DNA of 64,000 bases from Macrothele yani (GCA_039090855.1 CM077034.1:230705005-230769004); one strand, 5' to 3'. Shown: positions 1 through 10,660, numbered from the stretch's first letter. The notes: a model not told the origin generated them from the letters alone. Numbers and translations are program-made.

Positions 1-513
1 ATTAAGCGATGGCCACATTGTCACATTTATGAAGAAAATAATCGACCTATAAAACTTCGTCGGATTCATTATTTCTTAAAAAGAAACTGATGAATCAGTG
101 CATCCTTCCAGTTCTTACGCATGGAGCACAGACATGGACCTCAACTAAAACAGACCGACAGACGTTGCAGAGAACTGAAAGAAGCATGTAGAGATGCATG
201 TTTGATGTTACATGGAAAGATACAAATAGGAACTCGTGGATCGGAAAAATGACAAGAGTGGAAGACATGGTCAAAATTTCTGAAACTGCAATGGGATGGA
301 CATATTGCTAGAAGAAAGAACCACCGACGGAGAGTTGAAATATTAAACTGGATAGCAAGGGAAAGAACAATATCCAGAAGATGACAAGAGGGAGATGTGT
401 ACATGAAATTCGAAAGCATGAAAGAAACTGACTCAAGGCAGACTGTTGTGAAAGAAGAAACTTGGAGACGTTTATCCAGCAGTGGATTGATGGTGGTTGC
501 AAATTATATATAC
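1..513 (+). pseudogene. RTE-type LINE reverse-transcriptase 3' fragment, decayed
   Basis: The fragment aligns by eye with the better copy at 1240-2010. It keeps QCILPVLTHGAQTWTSTKTD near 95-150, then RNSWIGKM and EILNWIARER, and ends with EETWRRLSSSGL. This is the segment after the polymerase palm in RTE-like endonuclease/reverse transcriptase proteins. It holds several stops and frameshifts and an internal deletion compared with the other copy, and it is cut by the left edge of the window. A TA-rich microsatellite follows at about 508-548. Confidence 0.7.
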
Positions 514-529
514 AAGCATATACTGTACG

Positions 530-1238
530 TATATATATATATATATATTCTATTAAGAAGAGACCTAAGCAAAAAAATTATATATTTTTGACTCATACCA
601 AGTACAACATAGAAAGGGTTATGTATCTACCGGTGTGAGTAAAAGGAGAAAAGATAAAAAATAAAATAAAACAACTGAATGTAGAAAGTGTCGAGAATAC
701 TGAGCCTTGGCTTTTTCAAGGACCAGCAAAAACTCTGCATTTTCTCACTTCCACAAAGACCTAGTTGGAAATGGGTTTCTGCAAAGCCATGGATACAAGT
801 TATAAGCCCACCAAAAATTGTTTTAAAATTTATATATATGTCATGACCTCCGCAGAGTTGTATGTCACTCTCACAACTTGAGTTCTCTTTAATCTTCTTC
901 TCTCTGTTTAATAGTAACAGATGAAGAGCATGGGTCGGGCCATGGAAGTTATGGATGTAAGCTAAATTGTTAACTAGCGCTAGGTCATACAACTCTGCGG
1001 AGGTCATGACATATATATAAATTTTAAAACAATTTTTGGTGGGCTTATAACTTGCATCCATGGCTTTGCAGAAACCCATTTCCAACTAGGTCTTTGTGGA
1101 AGTGAGAAAATGCAGAGTTTTTGCTGGTCCTTGATAAAGCCAAGGCTCATAACCTTTTCTATGTTGTACTTGGTGTGAGTCAAAAACTTTTTTTTGCTTC
1201 GGTCTCTTCTTAATAGAATATATATATATATATATATA
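530..1238. repeat. Large imperfect inverted repeat (foldback or inverted duplication)
   Basis: The left arm (about 530-864) and right arm (about 986-1238) are reverse complements around a spacer of about 121 bp. Examples are ctattaagaagagacc near 549 against ggtctcttcttaatag at 1201, and gacctccgcagagttgtatg at 845 against its complement at 986. The left arm has about 74 extra bases near 621-694. Each outer end is a (TA)n run that abuts a LINE fragment. No coding potential is recognised. Confidence 0.8.
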
Positions 1239-1239
1239 C

Positions 1240-2010
1240 CTTCGTTTTGCTGATGACGTAGTCATTTTTGCAACTACCCCATCAGAGCTGCAGAGTATAA
1301 TCCAGGAACTTGCTGACAAGAGTAAAGAAGTGGGATTAAAAATGAACTTTCAGAAGACAAAAGTGATGTTCAATGCTTTTACAAGAAATGAAGATTTATC
1401 GATTGATGGAGAAAAGCTGGAGATAACAGACACGTACGTTTATCTTGGACAGCAGATATCAAGTGAGGGTCACATTGATGAAGAAATTAATCGGCGTACA
1501 AAACTTGCCTGGAGAGCTTTTGGAAGAAACAGCATAATTTTCAAGAGCAATATGCCATTATGTCTTAAAAGGAAAGTGTTTGATCAATGCATCCTTCCAG
1601 TGCTTACGTATGGTGCAGAGACGTGGACTTTAACTAAAACAGACATACAAAGGCTGCAGACAACTCAAAGCAGCATGGAGAGGTGCATACTTGGTGTAAC
1701 CAGGAGAGATAAGAAGAGGAACTCGTGGATCCGAAAAATGAAAAGAGTGGGAGACATCATGATCAGAGTTAAATCCCTGAAATGGCAATGGGCTGGACAT
1801 ACTGCCAGAAGGACAGACCATACATGGACAGCCGAAATTTTAGATTGGAATGCAAGGGACAGGGAAAGACCCAGAAAAAGACCACATGGGAGATGGGTGG
1901 ATGAAATTCGAAAATATGCGGGAGTGACATGGAGGAGACTGGCACAAGACAGACCGTTGTGGAGGAAACTTGGGGAGACCTTCTTCCAGCAGTGGATTGA
2001 TAATGGTTGA
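1240..2010 (+). pseudogene. RTE-type LINE: C-terminal reverse-transcriptase fragment
   Basis: The reading frame is open without interruption from 1240 to a stop at 2008. It starts LRFADDVVIFATTPSELQ, so it contains the F-A-D-D catalytic box of the polymerase palm, and runs through YLGQQISSEGHIDEEINRR, VLTYGAETWTL and GRWVDEIRKYAG. This layout matches the C-terminal third of RTE-clade endonuclease/reverse transcriptases that move by target-primed reverse transcription. The endonuclease domain and most of the polymerase are missing: a (TA)n run directly precedes the first codon. It is a 5'-truncated or rearranged copy rather than a host gene, though the surviving part has no stop. Confidence 0.85.
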
Positions 2011-2025
2011 CAATGATGATGATGA

Positions 2026-2062
<37 letters not shown>
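2011..2062 (+). repeat. Simple-repeat 3' tail of the LINE copy: (ATG/GAT)n then (TA)n
   Basis: Directly after the LINE stop codon come five gat units and then about 17 ta units. RTE-clade LINEs typically end in short tandem repeats instead of poly(A), so this is taken as the element's tail, possibly expanded since. Confidence 0.7.
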
Positions 2063-2070
<8 letters not shown>

Positions 2071-2878
2071 GCGTGTGCCAGTGGTAGCGGAGACTCACTC
2101 AACGTCATGTACGCGCTACGCGTTCTCAAGTGTCTCATTCTGACCCCTAGAAATGACAATAAATATTTTTTCTTCTGATACACTCCCCTTGAAACTTCGA
2201 CTTGATACCGACCACTACAACTCGGACGGCGATGAAAAACATTTTGTGAAATTTTGAAGGGTCTTCCAGAATTTCGCGACGAGTTGTTATTGCGATACTC
2301 ACACACAGGCATTCTCTTTAATAAAAACGGATTGCAAACATAATCAGTCCAGTTTTAATTCTGAAGCCATCATGATAACAATTTAGTGTAGAAAAATTTG
2401 TTTTCCAAAATTTACCAACTTCGTAAATTTTCTAAACAATGATATCTGATTAAATGTTCTTTTCAAAGTAATTAAGTACACTACCTCAATTGAAATGCGC
2501 AACTGATTTTTGGGAGGGAGGGAGGGGGGATGCAGCAGAAAAATAAAATGTATCCAGTGGAGTGACTTCAATGATTTTTGGTGAATAAAAATTTACGTGA
2601 GTTTCAAAGCGAAAATTTCGCTGTGCTTGGTAAGTGAAGAAATCAATTTTGTGCAAGTATTTCGCTACAGAAATTAGTATATCTCTCTCTTTTTTTTTTT
2701 TCCCTTCAATTTATCCAATACTGAACTCTATTTTCAATCGCAATTTGTTCACATGCCCATTTTGACCAGAAGAGAAAATATAAGTAAAACTTTTTTTGCA
2801 AAAGTCCCGGCAACTGAGTATTTGTTATTAGATGGGAGCAACAATGTTGTTAGAATTATTAAGTTGAATATTATTATA
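2063..2878. other. No gene or element recognised
   Basis: AT-rich sequence with a short poly-G/A patch near 2510 and a poly-T run near 2690-2705. Neither strand has a plausible exon or transposon motif. Confidence 0.5.
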
Positions 2879-2880
2879 TA

Positions 2881-4412
2881 CACTGCTGGACAATTGCTAA
2901 GGACTGATCATAAACGGCTATATAGCGCATAAAAAAGTAAGTGTGGTTGGATGCCAAGTTAAATAAAATAATGTCAGAATGCCAGGACATTACAAGAAAG
3001 ACAATTTATTGTGCTCTGAAATCCAGAAGGCTTTGGAACGTGTTCAAGGGACAAACATGCCATTTTGTGCAGAATACGTAAACGTGAAAAAAATGCAATT
3101 ACCGTCCGCAGGCGTAAGATGTCAATACGGGATATGGCCACCATGGAGGGCGATGCAAGATTCCACACGTCGTGTCATGCTTTGCACAACATTATCAAGC
3201 AGCTGTTGGGGTAATTTATCCCATTCCTCTGTCAGTGCACGGATGAGGGTGTCCTTGTTCGTTGGAGGGCATTGGAACGAGCAAGACTCCTCCCCAAAGC
3301 ATCCCACACATTTTCAATGGGATTCAGATTTGGAGAACGTGCTGGCTATACGAGGCGTTTAATATCCTCGCTCTCAAGACACTTCTGGACAGTGACTGTT
3401 CGATGAAATGTTGCGTTGCCGTCCATGAAAAGGAATCTATCACCGACAGCACCACGGAACATGCGAACATGAGGTAGCAGAACATCATTAATGTATCGTT
3501 GGCCAGTCATAGTCCCAGTTGGAAGCACATAGAGGGACGTACGGCCATTGATCATGATGCCAGCCCATACCATGACACTACATGTCGGATATCGGTCCCT
3601 TTCCTGTATGTTTGCTGGACAATATGCAGTACCACTATCACGCCAGATCAGTTGTCGTCGACAATCAGACGATAGACTGTATCTACTCTCATCTGAGAAG
3701 AGGACAGCAGACCAGTCGTTATCAGTCCAATTGCGATGTTGATGGCACCATTGCAAACGGGCGGTACGGTGACGTCTGGACAATGGGATGCGCAAAACAG
3801 GACGGCGGGCGTATAGTCCTCCTTCATGCAAACGTCTGGCGACAGTTTTTCGGGAGATCCGCTTGCCAGTAGCAGCCATAAACTGATTTGCTACCTCACT
3901 AGCTGTGCTGCGCCGGTGTCTTTTTGTTGATAGCACTATGTACCGATCTTCTGCAGGTGTCGCACTGCGGACACGACCTCCCCCGTGACGTTTGCTACAC
4001 TCTCCATTTGTTTGAAATGATTTCCAAAGCCTTGAAACAACACTGTGGCTGACGTCGAACTCCCTGGCAACATCTGTTATTTTTCGCCCTTCTTCAATCT
4101 TGCCAATAATACGGCCACGCGTAAAAGCATCTAGGTGATGTCGGGAAGACATACCGAAAATTGCAAGTTCGTCAATTGATTCTTTCCCTTTCAACTTTGC
4201 GTTTGAACAACAACGGTCAATACGCGTCAAATCCTTTATATCTCTTATCAGCGCTATGACGTCACGAACAAGTTCGGCAATCCAAAATTTGCATACGCAC
4301 AACACGTCTTACCGTATCCCGCACTTATGCTAATTTCCACATTTTCCTGCCTTTTATTTTATGGTTGCTATCGTTGCTATTGTCATCCGTTTTTAGCAAT
4401 TGTCCGGCAGTG
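2881..4412 (-). mobile_element. Tc1-like element, family A, copy 1 (full length, dead)
   Basis: The ends cactgctggacaattgctaa (2881) and its complement finishing at 4412 form inverted repeats of roughly 28 bp. TA is present at 2879-2880 and 4413-4414, the target duplication expected of Tc1/mariner elements. The length of 1532 bp is almost the same as copies 2 and 3 in this window. Just outside the right end, a 26-bp segment (ttattacgcaggaacaaacc...) is tandemly repeated at about 4414-4466. Confidence 0.92.
3122..4152 (-). pseudogene. Tc1-like transposase, family A, copy 1
   Basis: The frame begins MSSRHHLDAF at 4152, keeps the paired helix-turn-helix region and GGGRVRS linker, and has the first catalytic Asp in FSDESRY. 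The second catalytic Asp is lost: the motif reads MDGNATFH where the other copies have MDDNATCH. A frameshift near 3350 moves the C-terminal part (PPTNKDTLIRALTEEWDKLP to IPY) into another frame. By comparison with copy 2 it is a recent relic of a cut-and-paste DDE transposase. Confidence 0.9.
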
Positions 4413-4414
4413 TA

Positions 4415-5834
4415 TTATTACGCAGGAACAAACCAAAAATTATTATTACGCAGGAACAAACCAAAAATTGGAAGAAAAAACCCAGGTTGGGTAATGTCTT
4501 TCAAACGTACTTTTTTTTTTTTATTCATTCCCCTATTTTATGTCTTATTCGGAAGCACAAGAACCGTATTAATCAACAAAGCACACAGGCCCGGCGATGC
4601 ATTCCCACTCAACGATTCACGAGCAACCCTGCTAGCGAGAGCGCTGTCATGAATGCAGTCCCCGGGGAAGTTTTATTCAAAGGAAACGAACTGATGTGGG
4701 AATAGGCACAGTTTCCCCCATGAGTTGGTTTCAATAGCCGTCAGGGCTGCAAGAAGCGCAGTCCGTGACGTTCTTCCCGCTCCGCAGGGGAAACTTCCAG
4801 TTGAGTTCAGAAAACTGCAGTCGTGGCATTATGGTGGGAAAACTTACAGCGGTGTTCACAAAACTTCTCTCTCTCTTGTTACGGCATGAAAAAGAAAACT
4901 GCTTCGGGTAGGGGGCTGCAACCCCACAGCCCCATAGCAGGAGCCGCCCCTGCACATATGTTAAGTAACCTCATAATGAATTTCTTAGCAAGCAGAACTT
5001 TCCCAGATAAAAGACAGTGTTCCTGTCACATGACTCTCCTGATAGACCCCGCCCACTCGCAATCTCCAAAGTAGCTCTGAACCAATCGCGTGGCGGAAAT
5101 GTCTCTAATCGCAATTTCGTACATTCACTTGTGAAATACACGTACAGGTCGCCGCATATCCTTGAGGCTGGTGTGCCACTGTCGAAATTTCTAGAACCAG
5201 CGTTGACATTTCCAGACCTCCAGAGTATCCCGCCTATATATGGCATTGATGTTTCGTGTTGCTACCGTCGCTGAATGTCGATGGTAGAACTCACACAGCA
5301 TAATGTGTCTAATGTGGTCTTCTGACACTTCCATTTCTTATGCGTTTTAAGTACACAACGACTGCACCTAGAATTCCCGTTTGCGGTCTCAAGTGACTTG
5401 AAGGTCTGCTCGCGTGACCCCTCTTATACTCACCGTGGTCGACGTCATAGTCTGGGCACCAGGGTACTCACTACTGTTGGGCTTGCGCAAAACGACATTA
5501 CTTCTGGGATGACCTGATATTAAAGCGCATTTTGCTTGTTGATCAGTTATTTCAAGTGTCCTGCAAGTGTTAATAATGTACTGTACAGTAATTTTACGTT
5601 GAATGCATTGTACACTAGTTTCGCAAATACCACTATTTTTTGCTTTTTATGAGTAGGCGTTGTACTTTCGCTTGTGCCTTCACTTCTATTGCTGGTAATA
5701 ACATTCTGTAAAAATATTTGAATTCAGCATAAAATTTTCTTTAAAATGATGTATAATATGTATTCCAGCCGCTGTATAGGTTGACTTCAAACATAAAATA
5801 TTTGACTTTCAGACTACTAGTGCAGGACGTTTGG
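4415..5834. other. No gene recognised
   Basis: Apart from the short 26-bp direct repeat next to the Tc1 end, about 1.4 kb here shows no convincing exon, transposon or RNA gene. Short open stretches on both strands look random. Confidence 0.5.
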
Positions 5835-6824
5835 CCCAAGGAGATTATATTAGTGGAGACACCACTCCTATCTACGCAGCATTGGACGCCATAAGTCACC
5901 GTCTGTGCTGCAAATGACGTCATGAGCAGGCACGACGCAGCCGCAGAAGAGAAGCTGCTTGGAAACCAATGGAACAAAAGCTTCTAAGCGTATAAACAGA
6001 TAAAATGAGTAATTCAATAATCTTTATCAATGATACACAAGCTTACTGTTTCATCAACGGTATAATTTAGTTTGTTTTTGCCTGCTTGTGACGTCACGCC
6101 AACGATCAGCTGTGACCTATGGTGGCAGAGTCAGTGGTTTCTCCCAAGGAGGTTATATTACTGGAGACACCACTCCTATCCACGCAGCATTGGCCGCCAT
6201 AAGTCACCGTCTGTGCTGCAAATGACGTCATGAGCAGGCACGACGCAGCCGCAGAAGAGAAGCTGCTTGGAAACCAATGGAACAAAAGCTTCTAAGCGTA
6301 TAAACAGATAAAATGAGTAATTCAATAATCTTTATCAATGATACACAAGCTTACTGTTTCATCAACGGTATAATTTAGTTTGTTTTTGCCTGCTTGTGAC
6401 GTCACGCCAACGATCAGCTGTGACCTATGGTGGCAGAGTCAGTGGTTTCTCCCAAGGAGGTTATATTACTGGAGACACCACTCCTATCCACGCAGCATTG
6501 GCCGCCATAAGTCACCGTCTGTGCTGCAAATGACGTCATGAGCAGGCACGACGCAGCCGCAGAAGAGAAGCTGCTTGGAAACCAATGGCACAAAAGCTTC
6601 TAAGCGTATAAACAGATAAAATGAGTAATTCAATAATCTTTATCAATGATACACAAGCTTACTGTTTCATCAACGGTATAATTTAGTTCGGTTTTTGCCT
6701 GCTTGTGACGTCACGCCAACGATCAGCTGCGACCTATGGCGGCAGAGTCAGTGGTTTCTCCCAAGGAGGTTATAATACTGGAGACACCACTCCTATCCAC
6801 TCAGCATTGGCCGCCATAAGTCAC
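5835..6824. repeat. 308-bp tandem repeat, three full units plus part of a fourth
   Basis: Units begin with cccaagga at 5835, 6143, 6451 and 6760, giving periods of 308, 308 and 309 bp. The units are nearly identical; the first is slightly diverged (gagattatattag for gaggttatattac). The fourth breaks off at about 6824, where truncated Tc1-like sequence starts. Units contain two tgacgtca-like motifs. No origin was recognised. Confidence 0.93.
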
Positions 6825-7599
6825 CTGCATCCGGGAGTGTTCTTTCGATGAATACCATCCGTAAGGAAGCCCATCTGCTCGGTTATCATGGACCCACAAG
6901 CCTTTGATCACCAAGTCCAATAGCGCTGCTCGGCTAACGTGGTGCAAAGAACGTCCACGATGGACCGTTGAACAGTGGAAACAGGTTCTCTGGAGCGACG
7001 AATCAAGGTTCACCCTCTACCGTTCGGATGGCAGGGTCTGGGTTTGGCGTCTACCTGGAGAACGCCTCCTGCCGGAATGTATTGTGCCAACTGTGAAGTT
7101 CGGCGGTGGTGGAATTATGCTATGGGGGTGTTTCTCCTGGTATGGCACGGGACCCTTGGTCGCAATTCCTGGTAGACTCAACGCCGAGACCTACTGCACC
7201 ATTTTGGATGACCATGCGCTTCCTACGTTGTGGCAGTTTTACGGGGTGGACTCATGTTACTTTCAGGATGACAATGCCACCTGTCATGTTGCGAGGTCCA
7301 CCATGGCTTGGTATGGTGACAATGGGGTTAATCGAATGGACTGGCCCCGGACCTTAACCCTATCGAGCACCTCTGGGACGAGTTGGGGCGTCGACTTAAG
7401 TGTCCGAAATCGGTGAAGGAACTGACCTGTCTTCTCCAAGCCGAGTGGAAGAAAATACCGCTAGCCGTCGTACAACGCCTGGTTGAGAGTATGCGCAGCT
7501 GTAATCGCCGCTCGTGGAGGCTCCACCAACTATTGAAGGTGAATAAACTTCGTTTTCCTTTGCTATCACAGGTGTCCAATTACTTGTTGGTAGATAGTG
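6825..7599 (+). mobile_element. Tc1-like element, family B, copy 1 (5'-truncated)
   Basis: From catccgggagtgttctttcg onward this matches the full-length copy at 20661-21821. It keeps the 3' inverted repeat (ending gtagatagtg at 7599) followed by TA, but its 5' third is missing and replaced by the 308-bp repeat. The transposase remnant runs to a stop at 7534. It has [18 protein letters not shown] and FQDDNATCH, then a frameshift after DWPR before [15 protein letters not shown] sequence, and it lacks about 10 bp near 7493 that are present in copy 2. Confidence 0.9.
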
Positions 7600-7888
7600 T
7601 ATCAGGAAGGTAAAAAGTGGTAGTTCTAAAAGTACTATGAAGCTAACGAGAAAAAACGGGTCCAATTCGAGTCAGGAACACCTTGACCCGACCCATTTGA
7701 ACTCTGACCCGTTGACCCATGACCCGTTTCCATCTGTGGGCGCCCTTTCGGAAAATAGCAGTGTATTTGCAATTTATTTGAGGATTTTAGTCACGAGCAA
7801 ACAAATATTTCTCTCCCTTGCTTGATTTCTGAATTTTAAATTAAGTACAAGATTCACCAATTCGTATTACCTCTTTTTTTTTTTTCAG

Positions 7889-7981
7889 TGGGTTACTGAC
7901 CACGTACACTACCCTTAAGTACATGGAGACAACTAATGGAAAAATCAACATATTTTTGTACATTGTACGCCGCTTCCTAAG
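7889..7981 (+). CDS. nrf-6: NRF-6-like acyltransferase gene, internal exon (first in window)
   Basis: A poly-T tract ending in cag at 7888 forms a strong acceptor, and gtaagt at 7982 is a near-consensus donor. With the first base finishing a codon, the exon is open and reads GLLTTYTTLKYMETTNG and then YIVRRFLR. In nose-resistant-to-fluoxetine (NRF-6) proteins, which are multi-pass membrane proteins with an acyltransferase-3 domain, this is the end of a helix followed by a basic loop (RR.LR) before the next helix. The exon ends on two bases of a split codon; the first base of the exon at 28048 completes it as Arg. The symbol names the family; orthology is not established. Upstream exons must lie left of the window, because I found none in 1-7888. 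The frame and phase fit make a chance match unlikely. Confidence 0.85.
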
Positions 7982-8575
7982 GTAAGTCGCTTCGGATTTT
8001 TATTTTTATACTGATGCTTATTATGTAACCCAGCTATTTATTGTGACGCAGTAAAAAACCTTTGCGTATCTGGTGGCATATTTAGCACAATAATGGCTCC
8101 GATTTGAGGGTTGACGCCAATTGTTACGTAATTGACGCCAATTGTGAACAGCCACAATCGGCTAATTAGGGAAATTTTGCTTTACCAGTTTGAACTCGGG
8201 CCATAACGCTGCTCGAGCAACACGAAACATTTGTCATGGGAGAGGGGAAGGTTTCTGTGGACCACAGCGCCGCAACCAGATGGCTCAAAAAATTCCGTTC
8301 AGGTGGTAGAAACCATGACGATCAGCCAAAGTCAGGTAAACCTTGAACCGAAAATTGGGGGCAAATCCGACAACCAGCACTCGGAGATGATCGGGTGAGC
8401 TGGGCATATCACAGAACACCCTAGTTTGTCACCTTCACTAACTCCGCAAAGTCTACAGGATCTGCTGCATTGTCCCCCACGAACTAACGCGGTCTTAAAC
8501 AAACCGCCGAGTGGAAGTGTGCACGAAACTCTTAGAAAACCCTCTATAACGAAGTAAATTTCTCCGTCATTTTTG

Positions 8576-8647
8576 GGCTACGCCGGGATTCGAACCCGAG
8601 GCCGCTTATTCCGGAACAAGTCGCTCTACCAACTGAGCTACGCAGAC
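8576..8647 (-). tRNA. tRNA-like unit inside LTR (pseudo-tRNA)
   Basis: A 72-nt unit with A box TAGCTCAGTTGGTAGAG, a T arm around GGTTCGAATCC, and D and T stems that fold. The anticodon arm can pair only with a six-base loop (TCCGGA), so no anticodon is assigned. It is best read as a Pol III promoter relic carried by the LTR, not a working tRNA. Confidence 0.45.
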
Positions 8648-8998
8648 GTTTTATTCTGATTCCTATCTGCCTTTATGTCATGTGCGTCCTGCTGGCAGGT
8701 ACGTCACATCTCCCCCCGGAAGAGGGCCGGGGGCATGGCCCACGGGTCAGCCGTGACCATGAATCGTTGCAGGCAGCCATCCACTGTAGAACGTGCACTT
8801 GAGAACTCCCAGTCAATCTGCTGTGTGGAATGCAACGTCACACACATTTATTTTTCGAAGCGCTGGAGAAGGAATTCTCTGATTTTTCCTGTCTCGCGGT
8901 GTGGAAATAACAACACACCAATGCAAGATTTTGAACGGCCGGGTCATCCGGATAGTTCGGGCGCCATTATAACGAAGTAAATTTTTCCGTCATTTTTG

Positions 8999-9070
8999 GT
9001 CTACGCTGGGATTCGAACCCGAGGCCGCTTATTCCGGAACAAGTCGCTCTACCAACTGAGCTACGCAGAT
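8999..9070 (-). tRNA. tRNA-like unit inside LTR (pseudo-tRNA)
   Basis: The second LTR copy of the same 72-nt tRNA-like unit, with intact A and B box sequences and one altered acceptor-stem base (atctgcg). Confidence 0.45.
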
Positions 9071-9426
9071 GATTATTCTGATTCCTATCTGCCTTTATGT
9101 CGTGTGCGTCCTGCTGGCAGGTACGTCACATCTCCCCCCCCCCCGAAAGAGGGCCGGGGGCATGGCCCACGGGTCAGCCGTGACCATGAATCGTTGCAGG
9201 CAGCCATCCACTGTAGAACGTGCACTTGAGAACTCCCAGTCAATCTGCTGTGTGGAATGCAACATCACACATTTTTTATTTTTCGAAGCGCTGGAGAAGT
9301 GATTCTCTGATTTTTCCTGTCTCGCGGTGTGGAAAGAACATCACACCAATGCGAGATTTTGAACGGCCGGGTCATTCTGATAGTTCGGGCGCCATTATAG
9401 CGAAGTAAATTTCTCCGTCATTTTTG

Positions 9427-9498
9427 GTCTACGCCGGGATTCGAACCCGAGGCCGCTTATTCCGGAACAAGTCGCTCTACCAACTGAGCTACGCAGAC
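9427..9498 (-). tRNA. tRNA-like unit inside LTR (pseudo-tRNA)
   Basis: The third LTR copy of the 72-nt tRNA-like unit. Its acceptor stem reads gtctgcg at the 5' side and cgtagac at the 3' side and pairs well. Confidence 0.45.
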
Positions 9499-9780
9499 GT
9501 TCATTCTGATTCCTATCTGCCTTTATGTCGTGTGCGTCCTGCTGGCAGGTACGTCACACCTCGCGATGTACGTTTCATCAAGAATTACGTGTGATGAAAG
9601 GTGGGTTTATTTCCGTAATCCTAACACACAACGGCAGTGGTTGTGCCCGGGACAGCTTTCTGAATCTAATGGAAAACGTGGGCGCTTCTAGCACAAGGTG
9701 ATGCTCTGCGTCTGGTGGAATTGCGAGGGGATAATCCATCGCGAATTTCTTCCAGACAGTTGGACCAACAACGCCAACCT

Positions 9781-9891
9781 CTACTCCCTTCCCTGGAACC
9801 AGTGGCCCTAAATTAGGGACGAGCGACTGCTTATAGCCAGCTCATTTACTCACGGTGTTCGTTAAACGTCCAAAAAAAAAAAAAAAAAAGG
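9781..9891 (+). repeat. SINE 3' module fragment with poly(A)
   Basis: A single, diverged module (cttccctggaaccagtggccctaaattaggg ... gttcgttaaacgtcc) ends in about 18 A. It matches the roughly 131-bp module of the tRNA-headed SINE at 15391 and truncates the mariner relic on its left. Confidence 0.85.
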
Positions 9892-10660
9892 TTTCATGCC
9901 GCTCTGTACAGTGAAGTCGTCGAGAGAATGTTTCAGCTTTTTCACTGCCATCCACCCAAAGCCCCCCCCCCCCAGTTTGCACTTGGAGTAATAGTGGAAG
10001 TCCCCTGTGATTTCAGTTTGCGTAACAAAAGAGATGCACTAAGAAAAGTATACAATGCTCAATCGGACAAAATCTGGGAACCTTCAGCTTTTAGCTCCTG
10101 TCCTGACGAGAACAATAAAAAAATGTAATTTAATTTTACGCCCCCTAGCGGAAAATCTATGCGTAATTTGAAAAAGTAACTACATCTAAAATACTCTTCG
10201 ACATAAATGGAATCGAAAGACGTACATTTTTTTTTTCAATCGGATGTTTAGAAGCAAATATGTGGAATAAAACGTATTTTTGAATTCGACATCATCTGCA
10301 TTTACGCCCTCTAGCGACGAAATCGTACATCGTAAAAACAAAAACGAAGTAAAGGATCATTGTTCGCATATTTCAAGCTTCGCAATGCAAAAAGAATTTT
10401 TCAAATCGGAACAATAGTCGCAGAGATATCGTGGGTACAGACGGACGGACGGACGGACGGACAAACCGAAAACATAAGCGTGATCCTTTTTTTACAAAAG
10501 ACGTGTTAAAAATATAGTGGCTCATTATGGAAACTCTACATATTATCTATTAGCTTGAACAATGCATAACGTATATTTTTCGTTATTTTCATAAGGACAT
10601 GAGTTAAAAGCTTAAGATTCCCAGATGTTGTCTTTGATTTTCTAATAATTTAGCATTATA
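9892..10660. other. Intergenic or intronic repeat remnant with a (GGAC)n run
   Basis: No gene is recognised. cgccccctagcgg (10140) and cgccctctagcgac (10308) are similar short motifs, and (ggac)n lies at 10442-10466. 9973-10055 is an inverted copy of 11960-12048 on the far side of the next mariner. Confidence 0.5.

Larger units (their letters stand above)
8545..9558 (-). mobile_element. TRIM-like miniature LTR retrotransposon with tRNA-like LTRs (LTR-int-LTR-int-LTR)
   Basis: Read on the minus strand, three LTRs (9396-9558, 8968-9130, 8545-8708; 163-164 bp) alternate with two internal segments (9131-9395, 8709-8967). Each LTR begins TGTGACGTACC and ends in CTTCGTTATA or a close variant. Just after an LTR comes TGGCGCCCGAAC (complement at 9383-9394 and 8955-8966), identical to the primer binding site matching the 3' end of tRNA-Lys(UUU). 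A G-rich purine tract precedes the next LTR (9131-9142, 8709-8717). CCTC flanks both sides (8541-8544, 9559-9562), consistent with a 4-bp target duplication inside a mariner. There is no protein. The double structure suggests LTR-LTR recombination. Confidence 0.82.
8160..9780 (+). mobile_element. mariner-like relic, split by a miniature LTR element
   Basis: The left part (8160-8544) reads, with frameshifts, EILLYQFELG, ATRNICHGRGEG, DHS and WLKKFRSGG, then PHELT and VEVC. The right part (9559-9780) continues with FIKNYVCDERWVYFRNP, QWLCPGQ and MLCVWWNCEGIIHREFLPDS. These are consecutive parts of a mariner transposase, so a single relic was interrupted by the insertion at 8545-9558. The 3' end is missing; SINE sequence starts at 9781. 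The CDER motif holds the first catalytic Asp. Confidence 0.8.

Noticed and set aside
8576..9498. Cluster of functional tRNA genes
   Set aside because: All copies share LTR-like flanks, have an abnormal six-base anticodon loop and sit at fixed positions within a mobile element.
10442..10466. CRISPR-like or regulatory reading of the (ggac)n run
   Set aside because: A plain tetranucleotide microsatellite in a eukaryotic intron; no spacer structure.
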